NCBI GenBank assembly: GCA_041859045.1 | Contig: JBHELB010000012.1 | Coordinates: 62,001 to 126,000, forward strand | DNA from: JBHELB01 sp041859045 | Lineage (GTDB): Bacteria > Hydrogenedentota > Hydrogenedentia > Hydrogenedentales > SLHB01 | DNA: 64,000 nucleotides | Direction: 5' to 3' | Shown: positions 8,741-16,645 of the stretch, one piece after another | Position numbering within the stretch: the first letter of the stretch is position 1 | Layout of the letters: every line of letters begins with the position of its first letter | Position numbers and translations under genes: made by a program | Notes under the pieces: model-generated | Database searches by the model: none | What the model saw: the letters and a program-made list of their open reading frames with translations, nothing else | Told to the model about the DNA's origin: nothing

Positions 8741-9559
8741 TCATGCGCCGCCGAGATCCAACTCTAACAGTACACCGCCTTGCGCGCACTCCGCAACCGG
8801 CGAAAAACTTCGGCGATGCGCGGGGCACGGCCCCAAACGCCGCAGCGCCTCAAGGTGCGCCGCCGTGCCATAGCCCTTATGCTCGCCAAATCCGTAACCG
8901 GGGTACTGATGATCGAGTTCGTGCATGACGCGGTCGCGGGTGACCTTGGCCACGATGCTCGCCGCGGCGATGGACTGCGAACGGGCGTCGCCTTTGATGA
9001 TGCGCTTGTGCGGCCAACGACAACCGGGAATCGTAAACCCATCGACGAGCAGAAAATCGGGACTCGGATCGAGTTGTCCCGCGGCCTGAACCATCGCGGA
9101 GTAGTTGGCGGTTTGGATACCCAGGAGATCGATCGTCTCCGGCGGAATCAGCACCACGCCGATGGCGTGTCCGCCTTGGCTTAGCTCGACAAAGAGCGCC
9201 TCGCGCTGTTCGGCCGTCAACTGCTTCGAGTCGTTTAGCCCCGGCACCGGGTGTTTCAGCACGACGGCCGCCGCCGCCAACGGTCCCGCCAAAGGCCCCC
9301 GACCCGCTTCGTCCACGCCGGCAATGCAACGGAAACCGCCATCAACCGCCTCGCGCTCGAAAGACATCATCTCCTCGATACGCGCCGTCTCTCGCGCCGC
9401 GCGATCCATTTGGCGAAGAACGGACTTGTAGATGGATTGGGCGCCCGGACGCGGATCGGTTTCGAGAGCGGCCAAGAACGCGTCGTCGTACGGCGGCCCC
9501 GCCGAAGCCCGCGCGCGAAGTTCGCTCACCCCTGGACGCTGTTCACCCTGTTCCTTCAC
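8741..9559 (-). CDS. rnhB: Ribonuclease HII
   Basis: RNase HII removes RNA from RNA-DNA hybrids, including single ribonucleotides left in DNA. The catalytic block is clear: AGVDEAGRGPLAGPL with Asp83 and Glu84, LLVDGF, and GDARSQSIAAASIVAKVTRD with the third acidic site. The protein has a ~75-residue N-terminal extension (DDAFLAALETDPRPGAQSIY) like that of the Bacillus-type RNase HII, before the MMSFERE link into the catalytic core. The start chosen is GTG at 9559, because AGGAG lies about six bases before it; the frame is open to an upstream codon at 9604 with no comparable ribosome-binding site. The protein is 272 residues. Identification is secure. Confidence 0.95.
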   Translation of the reverse strand: MKEQGEQRPGVSELRARASAGPPYDDAFLAALETDPRPGAQSIYKSVLRQMDRAARETARIEEMMSFEREAVDGGFRCIAGVDEAGRGPLAGPLAAAAVVLKHPVPGLNDSKQLTAEQREALFVELSQGGHAIGVVLIPPETIDLLGIQTANYSAMVQAAGQLDPSPDFLLVDGFTIPGCRWPHKRIIKGDARSQSIAAASIVAKVTRDRVMHELDHQYPGYGFGEHKGYGTAAHLEALRRLGPCPAHRRSFSPVAECAQGGVLLELDLGGA

Positions 9560-9653
9560 GAAAGTCTCCTCGTCAATCCCAGGGGGTATTCTACGCCGAC
9601 GCACACACGTTTTGAATCATGCCCAGGAGTAGTCTGCTGTGGCCCCAAAACAA

Positions 9654-9692
9654 AGACCCAGGGAGAACCCTCTTGGGCGTCTCCCTGGGTCT
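9654..9692 (-). terminator. Rho-independent terminator after the ROK kinase gene
   Basis: A perfect 13-bp inverted repeat (9654-9666 against 9680-9692, arms AGACCCAGGGAGA and TCTCCCTGGGTCT) with a 13-base loop. Read on the minus strand the stem is followed by TTTGTTTT. It lies 14 bases after the stop of the ROK kinase gene and so ends the gltX-ROK transcript before rnhB, which must have its own promoter. Confidence 0.85.
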
Positions 9693-9706
9693 AGATCGTG
9701 GTTTGT

Positions 9707-10675
9707 TTATCCTTGCCAACGAGTACGGGCGCAACCCGCCGCGCCGATCACTCCGGCGTCGCCGCCGAGTTCGGCCAGCACGATCTGCGCGCGCTTGGCG
9801 GGTACCTCGAAACACTGCCTCGCCACCGTCTCGCGCAACGGCTCCAGCAGCAACGCGCCCGCCGCCGTCATGCCGCCGTACAGCACAATCTTCTCTGGAT
9901 TCAGCAAGTTGATCAGACTCGCAATACCGCAGCCGAGATAACGCCCCGTCTCCGCGAGCACCCATTTCGCGAATTCATCGCCCTGGGTCGCCGCTTCGGA
10001 GATCATCTTGCCCGTGAGCTTGCTTGTGTCCCCTGCGCACGCCGTTGTCAGCGTCGTCGCGCGTCCCGCCTCGATCCCCTCGACGGCCGTGCGCACCATG
10101 CCCGTCACGCTACCATAGGCCTCGAGGCACCCTCGCGCGCCACAACCGCACAAACGGCCATCGCGCACAATGCACAAATGCCCGGTTTCGGCCGCAGTGC
10201 CGTCAATGCCGCGCATGAGCTTGCCAAACACAATAAGGCCGCCGCCCACGCCCGTGCCGAGCGTCAGCATGCAGACCGTCTCCGCGCCGCGCGCCGCACC
10301 CGACCAGAACTCGCCGTAGCAAGCGACGTTGGCGTCGTTCTCTACAAACACGGGAAATCCCATACGATGCGTCATCAGTTCGGCCAGCGGCACGTGGTGC
10401 CAACCGGGCAGATTGGGCGGCGTGTAGACAACACCGGTCTGCCAGTTCATCGGCCCCGGCGCGCCAATCGCCCCGGCGCACACGTCGGCGCGTGTCATGC
10501 CCGCCTGGCTGAGCGCGCTGTCAATCGACGCCTCCATGGCGGCCATCACGGCCTCCGGCCCGCCCGGCGCGTTGGTTTCGCGCGAGTCACGCGAAATAAG
10601 TTTTCCCTCTGCCGTCACCACCGCGCTACGCGCGTTGGTACCGCCCAAGTCCACGCCGATAAACACCTGACTCAC
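9707..10675 (-). CDS. ROK-family sugar kinase (probable glucokinase)
   Basis: A 322-residue ROK protein. The ATP-binding phosphate loop is GVDLGGTN at 7-14, the catalytic base is Asp114 in ENDANVA, and the ROK zinc site is complete with His166, Cys176, Cys178 and Cys183 in GHLCIVRDGRLCGCGARGC. There is no N-terminal DNA-binding domain, so it is a kinase, not a ROK repressor. Glucose is the most likely substrate, but N-acetylmannosamine or another hexose is possible; the EAYGS block after the zinc site fits glucokinases. The start codon is GTG and overlaps the gltX stop by four bases (GTGA), so the two genes are translationally coupled. A strong terminator follows. Confidence 0.88.
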   Translation of the reverse strand: MSQVFIGVDLGGTNARSAVVTAEGKLISRDSRETNAPGGPEAVMAAMEASIDSALSQAGMTRADVCAGAIGAPGPMNWQTGVVYTPPNLPGWHHVPLAELMTHRMGFPVFVENDANVACYGEFWSGAARGAETVCMLTLGTGVGGGLIVFGKLMRGIDGTAAETGHLCIVRDGRLCGCGARGCLEAYGSVTGMVRTAVEGIEAGRATTLTTACAGDTSKLTGKMISEAATQGDEFAKWVLAETGRYLGCGIASLINLLNPEKIVLYGGMTAAGALLLEPLRETVARQCFEVPAKRAQIVLAELGGDAGVIGAAGCARTRWQG

Positions 10676-12153
10676 GCCTTGACCTCCTGTACTGACTGAA
10701 TAACTTCGGCGGCGCGTTCAAGACGCGCCAGACATTCCTCGCGCCCCAACAACTCGGCCAACTCGAACAACCCCGGGCCCACGCTCTTCCCCGTCAGCGC
10801 CAAGCGCGTGGGATGTACGTAATGCCCGAGCGAACCGCCAGACATCGCCACCAAATTTTCGAACGCGGCCTTGAGCGTGTCATGGGTCCACTCGGAGACC
10901 GAATCGACCGCCGTACGGATAGCCTGCATGCGGGCAGGCGCCTCGGCGTTCTTCCAATGCTTATTGACCGCCTTCTCCTCATATTCCTGCGGCGTGGAGA
11001 AGAAGAAGTCCGTGTAACCGACAATGTCGGCGAGGGTCGAAATCTTCTCCTGGCAGATCGCGGCCATTTTCGTCAGCCATTCCGGCGATTTCGTCGAAGT
11101 ATCCAACCCGGCGCGCTGCATGAACGGAATAACCCGGTCGCGCAGCTCTTCCGGAGACAATCGGCGCAGGTGCTGGCCGTTCAGCCACTGGAGTTTCTTC
11201 AAGTCGAACTTCGCGGCCGACTGCCCCAGACGGTCCAACGTGAACGCTTCGACCAGCTCGTCCCGAGTAAACAGCTCACGGCCTTCCTCGGCGGGCGTCC
11301 AGCCAAGCAACACCACGTAGTTGATCAGCGCCTCCGGCAGATAGCCGTCTTCGCGCCAATCGAGCACGTTCGCGCCACGCATACGCTTGCTGTACTTTCG
11401 GCCTTGCTCGTCGAGCACCAGCGGCAAGTGCGCGAACTGCGGCAGCGGATACCCAAGCGCCTGGAACAACAACACGTGCCGCGCCGCGTTCGTCAGGTGG
11501 TCGTCGCCGCGAATCACGTGCGTGATCTGCATCAACCCGTCGTCCACCACCACGGCGAGATGGAAAATCGGATCGCCGTTTGATTTCGCGATGATGAAGT
11601 CGTCTATCTCGCGGTTGTCGATGCGCACAACGCCGCGCACAAGATCGTTGATCTCGGTCACGCCCTCGGGTACCCGAAACCGAATCGCGTACGGCGCGTC
11701 GCCCATTGCGGCGATTTTCTCCGGCGACGCATCGCGCCAAGTACCGTCGTAACGGGGCGGACGTTTCTCCGCCGCGGCGCGCTCGCGCATGGCTTCGATC
11801 TCTTCCGGCGTGCAGAAGCACTTATACGCCTTCCCCTCGGCAAGCAGGCGTTGGGCCTCGCGCACGTGCAAGTCGCGCCGCTGGGATTGACGGTACGGAC
11901 CAAGTGCGCCTTTCTCCGGCTGGCCGCCGAATTCAGGGCCTTCATCCCAGTCGATGCCGAGCCACTGAAACCCGTCGCACATCGCGTCGGCGAATTCCTC
12001 GCTGCTGCGCTCGGCGTCGGTGTCTTCGAGCCGCAGAATGAACACGCCGCCGGTCTTGCGTGCGTAGAGCCAGTTGAACAACGCCATCTTGGCCGTACCG
12101 ATATGCAGAAAACCCGTCGGCGATGGCGCAATACGAACCCGGACCGTACTCAT
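10672..12153 (-). CDS. gltX: Glutamyl-tRNA synthetase
   Basis: This 493-residue class I synthetase charges tRNA-Glu. It begins VRVRIAPSPTGFLHIGTAK with the HIGH-like HIGT at 17-20, has the KMSKS-like KYSKR in the middle, and the GluRS blocks FILRLEDTD, YRQSQR and HVIRGDDHLTNA. A CFC pair in KCFCTPEEIEAM sits where many GluRS proteins carry a zinc-like knuckle. The C-terminal anticodon-binding helical domain is present, so the enzyme is complete. ATG at 12153 follows GGGAGG and is chosen over the open frame to 12231. Overlap with the ROK kinase gene suggests a two-gene operon that links translation with sugar phosphorylation only by co-transcription. Confidence 0.96.
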   Translation of the reverse strand: MSTVRVRIAPSPTGFLHIGTAKMALFNWLYARKTGGVFILRLEDTDAERSSEEFADAMCDGFQWLGIDWDEGPEFGGQPEKGALGPYRQSQRRDLHVREAQRLLAEGKAYKCFCTPEEIEAMRERAAAEKRPPRYDGTWRDASPEKIAAMGDAPYAIRFRVPEGVTEINDLVRGVVRIDNREIDDFIIAKSNGDPIFHLAVVVDDGLMQITHVIRGDDHLTNAARHVLLFQALGYPLPQFAHLPLVLDEQGRKYSKRMRGANVLDWREDGYLPEALINYVVLLGWTPAEEGRELFTRDELVEAFTLDRLGQSAAKFDLKKLQWLNGQHLRRLSPEELRDRVIPFMQRAGLDTSTKSPEWLTKMAAICQEKISTLADIVGYTDFFFSTPQEYEEKAVNKHWKNAEAPARMQAIRTAVDSVSEWTHDTLKAAFENLVAMSGGSLGHYVHPTRLALTGKSVGPGLFELAELLGREECLARLERAAEVIQSVQEVKA

Positions 12154-12252
12154 GATGCCTCCCTTATAGCTGGTTCTCCGGACGGAGAAACAAGGGCATA
12201 CGGTACACGAAACGGGCTGTGCAATGCACATTGAAGCGCCGCGCCGTCGGTC

Positions 12253-12540
12253 TCAGGCCGGATTTTTCGCCGCATCCCGGTTCAGGCGGTACACAAATGC
12301 GAGGATTTCGGCCACGGCCTTATACAGGTCTTCGGGAATCGCGGTATCGATGTCGAGTTTCGAGAGGATCGTGACGAGATCGGGGTCTTCGTGGATATGA
12401 ACGCCGTGCTCGCGGGCCAGTTCAAGAATGCGCTCGGCGAGGAGTCCGCTGCCTTTTGCGGCAATACGCGGCGCGGCGTCACGCTGCGCGTCGTAGCGCA
12501 GAGCAACCGCCCGTTTGCGTGGTAAGCGCGGTTTCTCCAT
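12253..12540 (-). CDS. Small FlhB C-terminal-domain-like flagellar protein
   Basis: The 95 residues resemble the cytoplasmic C-terminal domain of the flagellar export switch FlhB and its stand-alone paralogues (FhlB, YlqH): AVALRYDAQRDAAPRIAAKG, ILELAREHGVHIHEDPDLV, then IPEDLYKAVAEILAFVYRLN. No membrane segment and no NPTH autocleavage site are present; the site is also missing from FhlB-type proteins. In Salmonella such paralogues can stand in for the FlhB tail during substrate switching. It starts four bases after the FliK-like gene stops, and FliK is the known partner of the FlhB tail in hook-length control. This is the last flagellar gene of the run. Assignment is good on sequence and context. 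Confidence 0.85.
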   Translation of the reverse strand: MEKPRLPRKRAVALRYDAQRDAAPRIAAKGSGLLAERILELAREHGVHIHEDPDLVTILSKLDIDTAIPEDLYKAVAEILAFVYRLNRDAAKNPA

Positions 12541-12544
12541 CGCT

Positions 12545-13741
12545 TTACGCCCCCACGTCGAGGCCGCCGAGGCCCGCGAACAGGTCCGAGATGGCCTCGA
12601 GGCGATTGCCTTGCCACAACACGGCGCGCACTTCGGCACGCGCGTAGCCCGCTTCTCCCAGCGCTGCGGAAAGTGTCTGCGCCGCTTCGTTAATACGCGA
12701 GACCGTCTCCTCGGAACCCGCGCGGAACGTGCATTGGCAGTGCCCGCGCACGGCACGCAGCGTCACCCACAAATCGCCGAGGTGTGTCGTGCTCAGATCG
12801 AGGACCAGCGAGGCGTTTTCCGCATCGAAGGGTTCGCCGCGTCCCTGGCCGCCGAGCAGATGCACCAGCGCCCGGCGTATAGGAGACTGTTCAGGGAAAG
12901 GCACTTCAAAAAACACGTAGGGCAACTCGGTTCCGCGGAGATTCTGCAGGTGACTGCCTGTTAAGCGGTCCAGTACCGCCGAGAGCCGCGACGAAAACTC
13001 CTCGAATTGACCCGCCGCCCGCAGGCGTTCCGCCAACTCTGGATCGTCGCGCAAGGCGAGTATTTGTGCCCGAAGATCGTTGGACAACGGGGCGGTGTCG
13101 TCACTCAACGCGAGACGCGCCTCGATGGGCCTCGCAGCCTGTTCGCTCCATCGGCGCGCCCATGCACGCAGCCGCTCGGCGTCAATGCCGGGCAACTGCG
13201 CCAACAACGAGGTCAGCCCGGCGGCCTTTCCGGGCTCCAAGAAGCCTGCGGCGGCGAGTTGCTGCGCCATTCGGGCAAGGTTGTCGAGCGCGGACCCGAG
13301 GTCCTGTCGCGCGAGAAAGAGGCTCAACAGTTGCCGCATCGCGTCCGCCGGAAGCGGCGGTTGGTTGGGCAACACGGCCTGGGCCGCAGTCATGGACTCG
13401 GCATCCGTTGCGCCGAGTTGGGCAAGCGCGGCCAACAGCGGCGCGGCGAGTCCGGCGGTTCCGGTGGTGGAAGAAGGCACTGGGGTCGCGGCCTGCGGCG
13501 TAACGCGTAAGGCCAAACCGTGGGCGGTCTGTTGCACTTCCACCTGAACCCGCTGCCCCGGACTCAGCCCCGAATCCGCGGCAACAGGCACGCGCGCGCC
13601 CGCAATCTGAAGCGCGAGTCCATCCCCCTGGGCCAGTACGCGGGAGGAAAGCACTTGGCCGGGACGCAGCGTGGGGGCGGCTTGAGTCAGCGGAACTGAA
13701 AGCGCGGGCGAAATGCCCCCTGGGCCCGGGAGGCCGCCCAC
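12545..13741 (-). CDS. fliK: FliK-like flagellar hook-length control protein
   Basis: A 398-residue protein with a low-complexity Ala/Pro/Leu-rich N-terminal two thirds and a folded C-terminal domain from about residue 290. That domain holds the FliK-type block LWVTLRAVRGHCQCTFRAGS followed by a helix with AAQTLSAALGEAGY. FliK measures hook length and makes the export gate switch from rod-hook to filament substrates. The start is GTG, one base after the stop of the SwrB-like gene. The N-terminal part is poorly conserved in the family, so the identification rests on the C-terminus and on the flagellar operon. The symbol is given on that basis. Confidence 0.72.
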   Translation of the reverse strand: MGGLPGPGGISPALSVPLTQAAPTLRPGQVLSSRVLAQGDGLALQIAGARVPVAADSGLSPGQRVQVEVQQTAHGLALRVTPQAATPVPSSTTGTAGLAAPLLAALAQLGATDAESMTAAQAVLPNQPPLPADAMRQLLSLFLARQDLGSALDNLARMAQQLAAAGFLEPGKAAGLTSLLAQLPGIDAERLRAWARRWSEQAARPIEARLALSDDTAPLSNDLRAQILALRDDPELAERLRAAGQFEEFSSRLSAVLDRLTGSHLQNLRGTELPYVFFEVPFPEQSPIRRALVHLLGGQGRGEPFDAENASLVLDLSTTHLGDLWVTLRAVRGHCQCTFRAGSEETVSRINEAAQTLSAALGEAGYARAEVRAVLWQGNRLEAISDLFAGLGGLDVGA

Positions 13742-13742
13742 G

Positions 13743-14504
13743 TCAGTGGCCTTTGTCTTTGCGCAGGCTGAGGATCAACCGCACCTCGCCTTTGCCGATC
13801 CCGAGTTCCTGGGCGATCTGGGGAATGCTCATGCCCGCGTCGCAATACTGATAGACCCTGGCCTGAAGCGGCGTCAGCTTGGTCTGGCCGTTGCCGCCGG
13901 CTTGCGCGGCGGCAGGCGCGGGCCGAGGCGCAACGGGCGCTGCCGCAGGCACCGGTTCCGACTGCAAGTCCAGCAGCGTGCGGAAGGCATCCCGCGTCGC
14001 TTCGGCATCGCCGGGTTCCACGGGCGGTGCCTCTGGTACGTCAAAGGCGTGCGGATCGGGGGCATCGCCAACGAGATCGAGCCCCACCCAGCGCTCGGAT
14101 TCTGGAATATAGCCATACGGGAGATCTAGCTGAGCCGTTGCAGACCCTTCGGACTCGGGCGCAAACGTTTCCGGCGCGGGGGGCGGCGTCAAGCGCTCGG
14201 CGCGTAGCGCTTCCACCTCCTGCCGTAGGGTCTCGACGGTCTTCACGAGTTCCGGAAATCGCCTGGAAGCGTCGCGGACGCGCTGAGAGAGCACCTTCTG
14301 CTGCTCAAGGATGTCGCGGACGGTCTGGAAGAGAATCGCGAGTTGCGTCCGATCCACTTGGCGGGCGCGAAGTTGGTACCTGAAGCGGCTGACAGTGCGG
14401 CGCAACGTCAGAAAGATCGCTCCGACGGCACACACGGCTCCTAGAAGGAACACTGCCGCCCAGAGCAGGGTGTCCAGCCGCATTAGGTTTCCGATTTCGC
14501 CCAT
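13743..14504 (-). CDS. SwrB/DUF2802-like membrane protein of the flagellar cluster
   Basis: About 253 residues: a single N-terminal membrane helix (TLLWAAVFLLGAVCAVGAIF), a coiled coil (QVDRTQLAILFQTVRDILEQ onward), a Pro/Ala-rich linker, and a C-terminal helix-turn-helix-like module, YCDAGMSIPQIAQELGIGKG followed by EVRLILSLR. This layout and the EIAxxLGxGKGEV-type ending match Bacillus SwrB (YlxL), encoded right after sigD, and the DUF2802 proteins of proteobacterial motility clusters. SwrB helps the flagellar basal body mature. Here it also follows the sigma-28 gene, with one small gene between. ATG 14504 is preferred; ATG 14483 would remove seven residues. Function is inferred by analogy. 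Confidence 0.65.
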   Translation of the reverse strand: MGEIGNLMRLDTLLWAAVFLLGAVCAVGAIFLTLRRTVSRFRYQLRARQVDRTQLAILFQTVRDILEQQKVLSQRVRDASRRFPELVKTVETLRQEVEALRAERLTPPPAPETFAPESEGSATAQLDLPYGYIPESERWVGLDLVGDAPDPHAFDVPEAPPVEPGDAEATRDAFRTLLDLQSEPVPAAAPVAPRPAPAAAQAGGNGQTKLTPLQARVYQYCDAGMSIPQIAQELGIGKGEVRLILSLRKDKGH

Positions 14505-14574
14505 GTTGCGTGTGTGTGCGAGGCTATGCCCCGTTTCCCCAGCGTTGCCGCCCGCCGCCCCCAGGACGCGGCGG

Positions 14575-14907
14575 TCAGATGGTAATGTCCAGTTGACGCC
14601 CTTCTTCGCTCTCGCCGGTTTCGGTATGCACCTCGGCATCGTACAGCATTTGCGTAGGCGCGTTCGGCGCGGGCTGCCGTTTCCGTTTTCGCTGGTCCGG
14701 GTTGCGCCGGCGTCCCTGCGCGTCCACCTGCTCACTTTGCGCGTGCGGCGTTTGCTGCACCGACGTTTCGACCGCCACACGATTCGCCTCGACCTGCGCC
14801 GCCAAACGTTGCTGCGCCGCCAACGAGGCGCGATCCATCACCTGCTGCACGCGCTCTGCGGCAGCGATGCGGGCGGTCTCGGTCTGTAAGTCGATGGGTT
14901 GAGGCAT
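14575..14907 (-). CDS. Small hypothetical protein between fliA and the SwrB-like gene
   Basis: A 110-residue, highly charged, Gln/Ala/Arg-rich protein with no recognisable domain, no signal and no membrane helix. The N-terminal 50 residues are predicted by eye to be one long helix (ARIAAAERVQQVMDRASLAA), and a basic patch RRRNPDQRKRKRQ follows. It starts two bases after the fliA stop, which supports a real, co-translated gene in the flagellar operon. A 70-bp gap separates it from the SwrB-like gene. It could be a small export chaperone or regulator, but nothing in the sequence shows this. Confidence 0.6.
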   Translation of the reverse strand: MPQPIDLQTETARIAAAERVQQVMDRASLAAQQRLAAQVEANRVAVETSVQQTPHAQSEQVDAQGRRRNPDQRKRKRQPAPNAPTQMLYDAEVHTETGESEEGRQLDITI

Positions 14908-14909
14908 CG

Positions 14910-15656
14910 TCAGCCTCCCTGCATGGCCTTGCGCAAGGTTTTCATCGCGGCGCTGTGGATTTGACAGATCCGCGACTCCGAAACCTCGAGCACCATGCCC
15001 ACTTCTTTGAGGGTCAATTCCTCATAATAATATAAGTTTAACACCTTTTGCTGCTGTTCGGGGAGTTTGAGAATCGCGTCGACGATGCGATCCAGCCGTT
15101 CTTTCTCCACCGCGACCGCCTCGGGGCCCGCCACCGTTGCGTCGGCGGTCACGTCGACTTTGCGCGCATGGGCGCTGTCCTCGGACGGCAAGTAGTCGTC
15201 GAGAGAGAGCATTTGCACGGCCTGGAGCTGGGCCATCGCATCCTCGACCTGTTCGGGCGTCGAGCCGATTACCTCCGCCACGGCTTCCGCGGAAGGTTCG
15301 CCGCCTTGCTGGTGCCGAAGCTGCTCGCGGGCGCTCCCCATTTTACGAGCCATCGTGCGTAGCGACCGCGGGGCCCAGTCGAGCGATCGGATCTGATCGA
15401 GGATCGCGCCGCGTACGCGGATGGATGCATAGGTGCTGAATTTCACGTCTTGCTTCGGATCGAATTTTTCGACGGCGTCGATGAGTCCGAGGACGCCCCA
15501 GCCGATGAGGTCATCGAGGTCCACGCTCGACGGAACGTGCATCGCCATGCGCCCGGCGATGTAGTTCACCACCTGCATGTTCTGGACAATCAAGCGCTCG
15601 CGCGCCGACTCGTCGCCGCGCTCTTTCCATTGTGTCCAGAGGGTCCGATCGTCCAT
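14910..15656 (-). CDS. fliA: Flagellar sigma factor FliA/WhiG family (sigma-28)
   Basis: A 248-residue sigma-70 family protein with regions 2, 3 and 4. Region 2 shows DLDDLIGWGVLGLIDAVEKF and FSTYASIRVRGAILDQIRSL, with DWAPRSLR typical of FliA; region 4 ends YYYEELTLKEVGMVLEVSES followed by RICQIHSAA. It directs RNA polymerase to late flagellar and chemotaxis promoters. The ATG overlaps the fliN stop by one base (TAATG). No FlgM anti-sigma gene is in this window. The identification is secure from the domain set and from its place between fliN and other motility genes. Confidence 0.93.
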   Translation of the reverse strand: MDDRTLWTQWKERGDESARERLIVQNMQVVNYIAGRMAMHVPSSVDLDDLIGWGVLGLIDAVEKFDPKQDVKFSTYASIRVRGAILDQIRSLDWAPRSLRTMARKMGSAREQLRHQQGGEPSAEAVAEVIGSTPEQVEDAMAQLQAVQMLSLDDYLPSEDSAHARKVDVTADATVAGPEAVAVEKERLDRIVDAILKLPEQQQKVLNLYYYEELTLKEVGMVLEVSESRICQIHSAAMKTLRKAMQGG

Positions 15657-16609
15657 TACCCGCCCAAACTTTGTATACGGGCCTGCGGACTGATGATTTC
15701 CGTGATCCGCAACCCGAACTTTTCATCCACCACGACGACATCGCCGCGTGCCACGAGCTTGTCGTTGACGAGCAGTTCAACGGGCTCATCCACAAGGTGC
15801 CCGACCTCGATGATCGACCCAGGCCCCAAGGCGAGAATTTCGCTAATCGGCATCTCGACCCGCCCCAAGCGTGCAGTGGCCACGAGGCGAATATCGAGGA
15901 CCATTTCGATATTGCTGGGCATGCGGGCTGGGGGAACTTCCGGCGCAGGCGGCGGCGGGGATGCGGCAGGCTGACCGCCCGTAACTTGGGACAAGATATC
16001 GCCCACTTCGTCTTGACTCAACAGTGGCTCGCTGGCTTCCTGTTTGCCCGCATCCATGCTTTGTTTCTCCTGCGGAATCACGTCCTCGAGTTGCCGGGAA
16101 AACAGCAGTACTCCGCCGCCTTGGATACTGGGTAGTATCGGCGCGCGAAACGATGCGGCCGCCGCCGCGTCGCCGAGCACTTCCGCCAGCAAGCCGACCG
16201 CTTCGGCGCCGCCCGGCGATACCGCGAAGCCCTGCAACACGAGTTCGCGCCCATAGGCCTCTTTGAAATGGCTCACCCCCCCGCCCATGCAGGGATCGAA
16301 GACGTCTCTGTAACCGGCGAGGTCCTCGACGCTGGGAGTTTCTTCCGGCGTGGGCTCCTCGCCCATCACCAACTGCGCGATCGCCATTGCGTCGCCGCCG
16401 TTCATCAATACCGCGATCCCGCCGCCGCCCTGAATCCGGGCGTGCAACACCACGCCGTACGTGGATAGGGATTCCAGCAGTCGATCCGGCGTTAACACCT
16501 CGGCGTCGTCCGCGGTGAACGGCACATCGGCCGTCAGCAACGCGCCGATCACATCGCAATACCCCTTCAGAAACCCTGCGGCGAAGGTATCGGCGGCCGT
16601 CCTGCTCAT
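15656..16609 (-). CDS. fliN: FliN/FliY-like flagellar switch protein
   Basis: A 317-residue switch protein much longer than the ~130-residue classical FliN. The N-terminal ~180 residues are a CheC/FliY-like domain (GFLKGYCDVIGALL, then HFKEAYGRELVLQGFAVSPG), without the clear acidic/Asn phosphatase motif of CheC. Residues 196-209 read LLSQDEVGDILSQV, much like the N-terminal CheY-binding motif of FliM and FliY. After a Pro-rich linker, residues ~234-310 form the SpoA/FliN domain (MVLDIRLVATARLGRVEMPI). The protein should sit in the C-ring with FliM. It overlaps fliA by one base and lies 36 bp after fliM. Confidence 0.9.
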   Translation of the reverse strand: MSRTAADTFAAGFLKGYCDVIGALLTADVPFTADDAEVLTPDRLLESLSTYGVVLHARIQGGGGIAVLMNGGDAMAIAQLVMGEEPTPEETPSVEDLAGYRDVFDPCMGGGVSHFKEAYGRELVLQGFAVSPGGAEAVGLLAEVLGDAAAAASFRAPILPSIQGGGVLLFSRQLEDVIPQEKQSMDAGKQEASEPLLSQDEVGDILSQVTGGQPAASPPPPAPEVPPARMPSNIEMVLDIRLVATARLGRVEMPISEILALGPGSIIEVGHLVDEPVELLVNDKLVARGDVVVVDEKFGLRITEIISPQARIQSLGG

Positions 16610-16645
16610 GGCGTTCCTTTCGCGGTCTTGTAAATTGCCAGTCGC

